DNA from: Hebobacterum sp964559435
Lineage (GTDB): Bacteria > Armatimonadota > Hebobacteria > Hebobacterales > Hebobacteraceae
Direction of reading: 5' to 3'
Assembly (NCBI GenBank): GCA_964559435.1
Contig: CAZLHI010000011.1
Span: forward strand, 30,987 to 94,986
DNA length: 64,000 nucleotides
The notes beneath the pieces are model-generated. The model did no database searches, was not told the origin of the DNA, and saw only the letters and a program-made list of their open reading frames with translations. Positions 57,476-64,000 of this stretch are shown here, one piece after another (the stretch's first letter is position 1; every line of letters begins with the position of its first letter). Both the position numbers and the translations under genes were made by a program.

Positions 57476-59719
57476 TCAAACCTGCCGTGCTCCCGCCACC
57501 GCCTGCCCCAGGCCCATGCCCCCGTCGTTGGGCGGGACTTCCTTGTGGATATGCGGCCGGAGGCCGGCCTCTGCTAGCAATTCCAGCAGCCGGGCGAGGA
57601 GGCGAGCGTTCTGCATCACGCCACCCGCGAGAACGACGTCGGCCGGGCCGCCCTGGCCGTGAACGAGCTGGCAGACGTCACGGGTCAAGGCGGCAACTGT
57701 CTCGTGGAACCGTGCCGCGATCACTCCGGGCTCGACGCTGTCTTCGAGGTCGGCGACAATCGCCCGGACAGTGGGGCGTGTGTCGATGACCCGGTCGCCG
57801 ATCTCCCAGGGATAGGCCTGGCCAGGGTCGGCGCTGGTCGCCATGGCCTCCAGCTCCATCGCCGGCTGTCCTTCGTACGTCGCCTCCGGCGTCGCGCCGA
57901 GCAGGGCGGCCACCGCGTCGAAGAACCGGCCCATGCTGGAGGTGAGCGGGCAGTTGATTCCCCTCTCGATCTGACGCGATACGATCCGCAATTCAGTCTC
58001 TGACAGGCCGGGAAGGAGGCGGCGGGCCTTCGCCCCTGCTTCCTCCGCCCCGAAGGTCGCGATCAGCTGGCTCAGCGCCATCCGCCCCGGCCGCTCGATG
58101 GCCGCCTCACCCCCGGGCAGCGGGACCTGCAGCGAGTGAAAGGCCCGCTCGTAGGTCCGCCGGTCTCCGACCAGAATCTCCCCGCCCCAGGCGGTCCCGT
58201 CTGGGCCGTAGCCGGTGCCGTCGTACGACACGCCAATCACGGACCCCGTCAAACCCAGCTCGGCCATCACGCTGACGACGTGCGCGTGGTGGTGCTGCAC
58301 CCCCACGAGTCGCACGCCTTCCAGTGACTTCGCCCACTGGGTCGAGAGGTAGCCGGGGTGAAGGTCGTGGGCCACCACCTCCGGCCTCACTTCGAAGAGC
58401 TGCTCGAAGTGACGAACAGCACGCCCGAAGTAGTCGAGCACTTCCGCGGAGTCTAAGTCGCCGATGTGCTGGCTGAGTATCGCTTCGCCCTCCCGCAGTA
58501 AGCAGAACGTATTCTTGTGATAGCCCCCCACAGCCAACACCGCTGGCCCCTCGACGTCCACGGGCACCGAGCGCGGCACGTACCCGCGCGCCCGTCGGAC
58601 CGGGATCACGAGGTCGCCGTCAACCCGCACGACTGAATCGTCACAGGGAACTGCGATCTCCCGGTCATGGGAGAGGATATGGTCGGCAATCGGCCCCAGC
58701 TTCCGCCTCGCCTCCTCGTCTGTGTGGACGATGGGCTCCTCTGCCAGGTTTCCGCTGGTCATGACGAGCGCTGGCGGCGCACGGTCGAGCAAGAGCCGGT
58801 GCAGCGGCGTGTAGGGAAGCATGACGCCAACCGTGCGCTGGCGGGGAGCGATGCCGTCGGAGAGGCCGCTGTCGGGAACGGCGCGCATGATCACGACCGG
58901 GCTCTCGGGTGAGGAGAGGATGGCGGCAGCTCGGCCGCTGACGTCGGCCACCCGCCGCGCTTCCTCCAGATCGCGCACCATGATGGCGAAGGGCTTCAGG
59001 CCCCGGCCCTTCCGACTGCGAAGCGTCTCCACGGCTTCCGCGCTACGAGCGTCGCAGGCGAGATGGTACCCGCCGAGACCTTTGATCGCCACGACCTTCC
59101 CCTCCCGCAGCATCTGCGCGACCCGGTCGATGGCGTCCGGCACTTGCCGGCCATCGAGGCGCAACCGCGGCCCGCACTTCGGGCACGCCACCGGCTCCGC
59201 GTGGAACCGCCGATCCCGCGGATTGCCATACTCCCGCGCGCAGTCGGCGCACATCTCGAATGGCTTCATCGTCGTCTGCGCCCGGTCGTAGGGGATGCCG
59301 CGCACGATGGAAAAGCGGGGGCCGCAGTTGGTGCAGTTCGTGAATGGGTAGACGTGTCTGCGGTCCTGTGAATCGCCGATCTCCCGCTGGCAATCCGCGC
59401 AGAGCGCTACGTCAGGAGGGATGAGCGCTGTCGGCCGCGGGGCGGCCTCGCTCTCGATGATACGGAAGCCGGGCTCGCCCGTGGGCTCGAGTTCACGTGT
59501 GGTGAGCGAGCTGATCCGCGCAAGCGGCGGAGCATCGTCTCGGAGGCGGCGCTGGAACTCCGCGACGTGCTCCTCTTCGCCTTCCACGTCGATCACGACG
59601 CCGGCCGGGGTGTTTCGGACCGAGCCAGCGAGGCCCAGCTCGGTGGCAAGGCGGTAGACGAAGGGCCGAAAGCCCACGCCCTGCACCGTCCCCGCGGCTC
59701 GGATCTCCAGACGAGTCAT
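57476..59719 (-). CDS. hypF: Carbamoyltransferase HypF
   Basis: 747 residues. In order: acylphosphatase domain (~5-90; GTVQGVGFRPFVYRLA), two zinc-finger units (CADCQREIG ... CTNCGPRFSI and CADC ... CPKCG), YrdC-like domain (~195-375; LKPFAIMVRDL) and Kae1-like domain (GYHKNTFCL, HHHAHVVSVMAELGL, GVSYDGTGYGPDGTAWGGE, LAGGVMQN). It makes the carbamoyl adenylate used by HypE. hypA and hypB for nickel insertion are not in the window. Confidence 0.96.
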   Translation of the reverse strand: MTRLEIRAAGTVQGVGFRPFVYRLATELGLAGSVRNTPAGVVIDVEGEEEHVAEFQRRLRDDAPPLARISSLTTRELEPTGEPGFRIIESEAAPRPTALIPPDVALCADCQREIGDSQDRRHVYPFTNCTNCGPRFSIVRGIPYDRAQTTMKPFEMCADCAREYGNPRDRRFHAEPVACPKCGPRLRLDGRQVPDAIDRVAQMLREGKVVAIKGLGGYHLACDARSAEAVETLRSRKGRGLKPFAIMVRDLEEARRVADVSGRAAAILSSPESPVVIMRAVPDSGLSDGIAPRQRTVGVMLPYTPLHRLLLDRAPPALVMTSGNLAEEPIVHTDEEARRKLGPIADHILSHDREIAVPCDDSVVRVDGDLVIPVRRARGYVPRSVPVDVEGPAVLAVGGYHKNTFCLLREGEAILSQHIGDLDSAEVLDYFGRAVRHFEQLFEVRPEVVAHDLHPGYLSTQWAKSLEGVRLVGVQHHHAHVVSVMAELGLTGSVIGVSYDGTGYGPDGTAWGGEILVGDRRTYERAFHSLQVPLPGGEAAIERPGRMALSQLIATFGAEEAGAKARRLLPGLSETELRIVSRQIERGINCPLTSSMGRFFDAVAALLGATPEATYEGQPAMELEAMATSADPGQAYPWEIGDRVIDTRPTVRAIVADLEDSVEPGVIAARFHETVAALTRDVCQLVHGQGGPADVVLAGGVMQNARLLARLLELLAEAGLRPHIHKEVPPNDGGMGLGQAVAGARQV

Positions 59720-59761
59720 ATCCTCAGTCTACCCCGTCGATCATGGCACTGCGAGGCCGTG

Positions 59762-60514
59762 CTACGGCGCGGTGCTCCGAACCCGGCGCCAACGAGGCAG
59801 CGGCCGTGCGAGCGTGAAGGCGCGTACCTCGGCCGCGCCCGCCCTGCGGAGCACACGTGCGCATTCCGCAATGGTGGCGCCCGTGGTGTGCAAGTCATCG
59901 ATCAGCAGCACTCGCTGGGCCTCGATGACCTCTTGCAGCCTGGCCTGGAAGGCGCCGCGGACATTCGCTGCCCGGGACGGTGCTGGAAGGTCCACTTGTG
60001 GGAGCGTCGGCCGGGTCCGCTCCAGCAAGGAACTCAGGGGTCTGCCGATGCTCTCTGCGACGACCTCCGCGATCAGCTCCGACTGATTGAAGCCGCGTTG
60101 TTCCAGCCTCGACTGGTGCAGTGGCACCGGACACACGACATCTACCGAATCCGGATCCAGGGCCTTCGCCCCGCCGTTGTGCAGCGCCTCGACCATCAAC
60201 TCCCCCAGCGGTCGCCACAGCACCATCTGGCAGTGATACTTGAAGCGTCCTATCGCCTTCACCAGAGGCCCAGTGTAGTACGCGGCGCTGCGAGCCACGG
60301 AGAATGGACGCCTCGCACGACGACAGCCCGCGCACGTCGGGGCCGACTGAGCGCCAGGATCAAACGGCTCCCCGCACACGTCGCAGACCGGCGGCTTGAT
60401 ACGCTCGACCGCGGCGAGGCACTCAGCGCACATGGCGTCTCGGCGCAAGCTGCCGCAGGCCTCGCACCGCGGCGGATAGAGCAGGTCTAAGACCCCGCGC
60501 CAGAAGGGATGCAT
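59762..60514 (-). CDS. comF: ComF family phosphoribosyltransferase-like protein
   Basis: 250 residues. N-terminal zinc-type CEACGSLRRDAMCAEC and CDVCGEPF ... CAGC, then the PRTase fold with VLLIDDLHTTGATIAEC (~195-215) and LEQRGFNQSELIAE. ComF-type proteins are linked to DNA uptake in competent bacteria, though many genomes keep them without competence. It lies between hypF and the antiporter on the same strand, probably its own unit. Confidence 0.9.
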   Translation of the reverse strand: MHPFWRGVLDLLYPPRCEACGSLRRDAMCAECLAAVERIKPPVCDVCGEPFDPGAQSAPTCAGCRRARRPFSVARSAAYYTGPLVKAIGRFKYHCQMVLWRPLGELMVEALHNGGAKALDPDSVDVVCPVPLHQSRLEQRGFNQSELIAEVVAESIGRPLSSLLERTRPTLPQVDLPAPSRAANVRGAFQARLQEVIEAQRVLLIDDLHTTGATIAECARVLRRAGAAEVRAFTLARPLPRWRRVRSTAP

Positions 60515-60568
60515 GGGTTTCCTTACTTGACACGGATTCCGCTGAAGCGGACCCGCTCCTGCAGGCCA

Positions 60569-61771
60569 CTAAGAAGGTGGAGATTCCTGCGTCTCTTCCG
60601 CTCTCGATTCACCGGCCGGAGGCACCAGCAGCATGCGCAGCAGCGAGGGGGCAAAGAGACTGGTCAAGATCGACATCATGATGACCTGTGAATAGACATC
60701 GTTCGATATGACGCCCTTCGAAAGGCCTATGACGGCCACGACGATGCCCACCTCGCCGCGGGGCGTCATGCCGACACCCACCGCCAGCGCCTCCCGCCTG
60801 CCCAGGCGGTAGGCACCGAGGCCGCATCCGACGAGCTTCCCGATCACTGCCACCAGTGTAATGAGCAGGCCGACCGGCAATACCTCCATGCTGAGGAGCC
60901 GAGGGGCATCGACGCGCGCGCCCATGAGCACGAAGAATATCGGCACGAGGATGGCGTAGATCGGATCCATCGAACGCCGCAACTCTCCGGACTCCGGGAT
61001 CTCGGCGAAGATGATCCCCGCGAAGAAGGCGCCAATGATCGCCGCCAGGCCGATTCGGTCGGCGAGCGCCGACAGCGCGTAGCAGAGCGCGATGGCGATG
61101 GCAAACAGGGGACTGCGACTCGTGCCGCCTGCACGGCTGGAGAGCCGCGGGCTGATGCGCCGGACCGCCAAGCGCCCCACCAGCAGGGCGGCCGCGATGA
61201 ATGCCACTGCCTCCAGCGTCAGCAGTTGGATCTCGATCAGCGACAGGCGTCCTGCTGCAAGCCCGGAGACGGCGGCAAGGACAAGTATGCCGAGAATGTC
61301 GTCGATGACAGCCGCGCCGAGGATGATGCGAGCCACTCTGGTGCCGGTGTATCCGAGATCGCTCAGCACGCGCGCCGTGATGCCCACGCTGGTGGCGGTG
61401 AGGGCGGCCCCCACGAAGAGCGCCTCGACAAGCTCCCGCTGGAGCGCCTGCATCAACAGCATTGCAAGCCCGAAGGGAACGGCGATGCCGAGCAGGGCCA
61501 CGGTTCCCGCCTGCCGCCCCACCCGCCACAGGCCGGAGGGCTGGGTCTCCAGCCCGACCATGAAGAGAAGGAAGACGACCCCTAGCTCTGCGAAGATGTG
61601 GTGGAACTCCGACTCGCCGACCAGATGGAGCAAGTGCGGGCCGATGATCATGCCGGCCAGTATCTCGCCGACCACGGCTGGCTGACGCAGCCGCTGCAGA
61701 ATCGCCCCGCCGATGCGCGCCGATGCGAAGAGCACGAACAAGTCGAAGAATATGTGGCTGGCCTCCGGCAT
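60569..61771 (-). CDS. Cation:proton antiporter (CPA2/KefB-NapA type)
   Basis: 400 residues, about 12-13 membrane spans. Ion-site motif AAVIDDILGILVLA (tandem Asp) and the start ILQRLRQPAVVGEILAGMIIGPH are typical of Na+(K+)/H+ exchangers. Lacks the TrkA-N domain of full-length KefB. Likely sodium or pH homeostasis at the inner membrane. A long interrupted palindrome lies immediately upstream. Confidence 0.9.
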   Translation of the reverse strand: MPEASHIFFDLFVLFASARIGGAILQRLRQPAVVGEILAGMIIGPHLLHLVGESEFHHIFAELGVVFLLFMVGLETQPSGLWRVGRQAGTVALLGIAVPFGLAMLLMQALQRELVEALFVGAALTATSVGITARVLSDLGYTGTRVARIILGAAVIDDILGILVLAAVSGLAAGRLSLIEIQLLTLEAVAFIAAALLVGRLAVRRISPRLSSRAGGTSRSPLFAIAIALCYALSALADRIGLAAIIGAFFAGIIFAEIPESGELRRSMDPIYAILVPIFFVLMGARVDAPRLLSMEVLPVGLLITLVAVIGKLVGCGLGAYRLGRREALAVGVGMTPRGEVGIVVAVIGLSKGVISNDVYSQVIMMSILTSLFAPSLLRMLLVPPAGESRAEETQESPPS

Positions 61772-61791
61772 GGGAGCCTATCTTAGCATAA

Positions 61792-61821
61792 CGCCACAAG
61801 CTGTCGCGACAACATGTGGCG
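61792..61821. other. Nested inverted repeat upstream of the antiporter
   Basis: CGCCACA and TGTGGCG (7 bp each) flank a 10-bp palindrome TGTCGCGACA, with 3-nt linkers, over 30 nt. It sits between the end of the ArsB/NhaD-like gene and the antiporter start; it could be an operator or a terminator stem. Confidence 0.45.
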
Positions 61822-61907
61822 ATCTGAGCCCACGGGTGCGGGGAAGCGGCGAGCAAAGAGATGGGTGCGCGAACGGCTACTTGCTGGAGATACAGGCGGC
61901 GTCTGCT

Positions 61908-63239
61908 CTACAGATAGCGAAGCCAGACGTAGACGGTTGACAGGACGATCGTGATGAAGGTGATTGGTATGCCGTAGCGCAGGTAGTTTATGAACCCTAT
62001 CGGGTGTCCATTGCGCTCGGCGATGCCGGCAACCACGACATTGGCCGAGGCCCCGATCAGAGTCGCGTTCCCGCCGAGACAAGCTCCCAGGGCCAGGGAC
62101 CACCAGAACGGCATCATTGCGGCCGACTGCAAGTGAGCGGTCGTGAGATGCTCGGGACTCCCGGCGAAGCCCCGAGCGAGTTCGATCAGCATCGGGTTCA
62201 CGGTGGCCACGAAGGGGATGTTGTCCACGACGCCGGAGGCGCCGGCGGATATCCAGAGCAGTGCGATCGCGGTTCCAGCCGGGCTGTCTTCTGCTCTGGT
62301 GATGAGCCAGCCTGCCACCTGGCCGATGATGCCGGTCTCGATGAGCGCGCCCACCATGATGAACAGCCCCACGAAGAAGAGCAGTGTCGCCCATTCCACT
62401 TCGTGGAGCACCTCGTTGATCTCGACCCTCGCGCAGAGCAGCAGCAGAGCCGCGCCGCTCATCGCGATGGTGGCGGGCGGCACATGCAAGGCCTCGTGAG
62501 CAAAGAACCCCGCAAACGTGAGGAGCAAGACGGCAATGCATCGCTTGCAGAGATTGAAGTCCTGGATCGCACGCGACTCGTCGAAGCCGGCCATTCTCTC
62601 GCGAACATCGGGCGGGGCCTGCAGCTGGCCACGAAACATCCAGAGATAGCTGGGTACAAACACAATGAAAACAACGGCAGCGATGGGGGTGAGGTGGATT
62701 ATGAAGCTGAGGAAGCCCAGTTCGGCCGCGCTGCCAACCATGATGTTCGGCGGATCGCCGATAAGGGTGGCCGTGCCACCGATGTTGGAGGCGAAGATCT
62801 GCGCGATCAACAGAGGAAGCGGCCGAATGCCGAGGCCGTCTGCGATGAGGAGAGTCACCGGGGCCATGAAGAGGACCGTCGTGACGTTGTCGAGCAGTGC
62901 GGACAGCACAGCCGTCACGGCGGAGAGGAGGATGACGACGCGGATGGGCTCGCCCCTGGCAAGCTTCGCCGACTTGATGGCAAGCCACTGGAAAATGCCG
63001 GTGCGGCGCGTGATCGCGACGATGATCATCATGCCGAGCAGAAGGAAGATCACGTTCCAGTCGACGCCGCCGTGACCGGTGCCGAAGGCGACCTTCTGCT
63101 CGACCAGCCGGAGAATGAGAACCGCAGCCGCCCCGGCGAGCGCAACAATGGTCCGGTGTATCTTCTCGCTGGCTATGAGGGCATAGGCTATGACGAAGAT
63201 CAGCCCCGCCGCGATCGCGTGATTGGCGTTCTCGATCAT
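61908..63239 (-). CDS. ArsB/NhaD-type (SLC13/CitT superfamily) anion or Na+/H+ permease
   Basis: 443 residues with about 11-12 membrane spans. Two inverted half-motifs are visible: SALLDNVTTVLFMAPVTLL and ASNIGGTATLIGDPPNIMV in the first half, SGVVDNIPFVATVNPMLI and CLGGNATLIGASANVV in the second, the pattern of the ion-transporter superfamily. Candidates are Na+/H+ exchange or carboxylate/arsenite export. Its ATG overlaps the CBS protein's stop by 4 bp, suggesting the CBS protein regulates it. Confidence 0.87.
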   Translation of the reverse strand: MIENANHAIAAGLIFVIAYALIASEKIHRTIVALAGAAAVLILRLVEQKVAFGTGHGGVDWNVIFLLLGMMIIVAITRRTGIFQWLAIKSAKLARGEPIRVVILLSAVTAVLSALLDNVTTVLFMAPVTLLIADGLGIRPLPLLIAQIFASNIGGTATLIGDPPNIMVGSAAELGFLSFIIHLTPIAAVVFIVFVPSYLWMFRGQLQAPPDVRERMAGFDESRAIQDFNLCKRCIAVLLLTFAGFFAHEALHVPPATIAMSGAALLLLCARVEINEVLHEVEWATLLFFVGLFIMVGALIETGIIGQVAGWLITRAEDSPAGTAIALLWISAGASGVVDNIPFVATVNPMLIELARGFAGSPEHLTTAHLQSAAMMPFWWSLALGACLGGNATLIGASANVVVAGIAERNGHPIGFINYLRYGIPITFITIVLSTVYVWLRYL

Positions 63240-63697
63240 GGGCCGCTGCTGCTGCCTCCCTCCGGCCAGGCGATCATGTCCACTATGTCTTGCATGCCGA
63301 CGACGCCTACCAGACGCTCCTTCTCGACGATGAGCACCTGCCGCGCGTTGTGCATGATCATCATGGCGGCCACTTCGGCGAGAGGCGTGTCTCCGCTCGC
63401 TGTCAGGGGCTCGGGGTTCATCACGTCGCTGACCGGAAGAAGTGCCACTTCGCCCACTTTGTCCTGGAACGGTTTGAACTCTCCCGATCGGTAGAGGTCG
63501 CCGACTTGCTCCAAGTACTTGGGAAGCAGACGTCGGACGAGGGGGAACTTGGTGATCAGTCCCAGGAGCTTGCCCTCCTCATCGACCACCGGCAGCGCGC
63601 CGTGCCCGCTCGAGCGCATCAGAAGCGCAGCTTCTCCGACTGTCGCGTCGGGGCTGACGGTATGGAGTTCGCGCGTCATGGCATCTCTGGCTCTCAT
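63236..63697 (-). CDS. Two-CBS-domain protein
   Basis: 153 residues from ATG 63697 with GGGAG upstream. CBS1 ~1-60 (MTRELHTVSPDATVGEAALLM ... GALPVVDEEGKLLGLIT), a basic linker, and CBS2 ~95-150 (MNPEPLTASGDTPLAEVA ... ARQVLIVEKERLVGVVG). CBS pairs bind adenosyl nucleotides and regulate partner proteins. Translationally coupled to the downstream permease, its likely target. Confidence 0.88.
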   Translation of the reverse strand: MRARDAMTRELHTVSPDATVGEAALLMRSSGHGALPVVDEEGKLLGLITKFPLVRRLLPKYLEQVGDLYRSGEFKPFQDKVGEVALLPVSDVMNPEPLTASGDTPLAEVAAMMIMHNARQVLIVEKERLVGVVGMQDIVDMIAWPEGGSSSGP

Positions 63698-63854
63698 GAA
63701 TCGTCTCGCTCCCGGGCCGTGCACCCAGCGTGCGGCCCGCTCTTGAGGTGATCGCCGCGTGTATTCACCATCAGAGCGCCAGGCTCCTGGCGGAATCTGA
63801 AGGGCTGCTCCGGTCCCGGCGAGAGACCCTCGATCGCCATCCGAATCCCCTACG

Positions 63855-63884
63855 TTGACACAGCACGACGGCTTCTGATAAACT
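63855..63884 (+). promoter_or_regulatory. Promoter of the tRNA-Gln gene
   Basis: TTGACA (63855-63860) and TAAACT (63879-63884) with an 18-bp spacer, 16 bp before the tRNA 5' end. Confidence 0.55.
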
Positions 63885-63899
63885 GCCTGCGGCGGGACT

Positions 63900-63949
63900 T
63901 GCGGGGTGGTGCAATTGGCAGCACGCCTGACTCTGGATCAGGAAGTTCT
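63900..63949 (+). tRNA. tRNA-Gln (CUG anticodon), 3' third missing or interrupted
   Basis: D-arm GTGC/GCAC with loop AATTGGCA, anticodon stem-loop CCTGA CTCTGGA TCAGG (anticodon CTG = Gln) and the usual AAGTTC variable region are perfect. After that the sequence turns to TAAAGAATCTCTTGCC and no T-arm (GGTTCGA) or CCCCGCA acceptor strand appears before the window ends 51 nt later. So this is a truncated or interrupted tRNA gene. Confidence 0.7.
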
Positions 63950-64000
63950 AAAGAATCTCTTGCCTTATAGTGATAGCTCTGGGAACAGGCCAGAATGCTT

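Noticed and set aside
63931..64000. Group I intron in the tRNA-Gln
   Set aside because: Bacterial tRNA group I introns sit in the anticodon loop, which is intact here, and the 51 visible nt show no recognisable intron core. Cannot be excluded without more sequence.
1..64000. CRISPR arrays, prophage, rRNA or complete IS elements
   Set aside because: No regularly spaced repeats, phage structural genes, rRNA sequence or transposases other than the RAYT gene were found.

Overview
The window is a high-GC piece of a metagenome-type scaffold: it contains a 100-N gap and ends inside a tRNA. It comes from an uncultivated, strictly anaerobic, two-membrane bacterium. An OprO/P-like porin, two DUF5916 proteins ending in Phe and several lipobox proteins indicate an outer membrane. 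The complete carbonyl branch and most of the methyl branch of the Wood-Ljungdahl pathway, with a [NiFe] hydrogenase, indicate H2/CO/CO2 metabolism. The accessory genes (DUF6785 transporter, KbaZ/GatZ-like protein, DUF5916, PIG-L, RraA, ferredoxin-tailed aldo/keto reductase) resemble gene content of Armatimonadota- or Planctomycetota-like lineages, but the phylum cannot be settled from the sequence alone.

Layout. 0-3.3 kb: a ferredoxin-type MinD ATPase, a DUF364 gene split by a false assembly gap, and an orphan ABC-3 metal permease with a His-rich tail. 3.4-8.8 kb: one co-directional cluster with an HTH/disulfide-thioredoxin fusion regulator, a DUF5714 protein, an SsuABC-type ABC transporter and a porin. 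9-14.8 kb: a PstS-like lipoprotein, a tandem PIG-L pair (the second one broken), a triple Cys-motif mini-protein, an Eis-like acetyltransferase and a ferredoxin-tailed aldo/keto reductase. 15-18 kb: the conserved rpmH-rnpA-yidD-yidC-jag block. 18-24.1 kb: RraA, an orphan groES, a Lys-rich peptide, M23 and DUF2156 proteins, then a pair made of a membrane-segment-free GspF-like protein and an HTH-fused GspE-like protein that has lost its catalytic residues. 24.1-33.4 kb: a tiny promoter/ORF/terminator unit, tandem DUF5916 genes, a SecD-domain lipoprotein, a GatZ-like protein and DUF6785.

34.6-53.7 kb is a continuous minus-strand operon of 16 genes: cooS-fhs-fchA-folD-hydrogenase small-large-protease-metV-metF-acsB-acsC-acsV-(Pta N-domain-like)-acsD-acsE-DUF166. 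Genes overlap or are separated by at most about 60 bp. Upstream on the same strand lie a CooT-like nickel protein and hypE-D-C-F, interrupted by a REP-flanked RAYT transposase. CODH, ACS and hydrogenase all need nickel, so 34-60 kb reads as a nickel-enzyme island in which H2 and CO oxidation, folate-bound C1 reduction and acetyl-CoA synthesis are made together. FolD here lacks the catalytic Lys and Gln of the cyclohydrolase reaction and sits next to fchA, which suggests the two activities are split between the two proteins.

59.7-64 kb holds comF, a CPA2-type antiporter, a CBS protein coupled to an ArsB/NhaD-type permease, and the 5' two-thirds of a tRNA-Gln. The most unusual content is the HTH-GspE/soluble GspF pair and the HTH-thioredoxin regulator with DUF5714 and its transporter.
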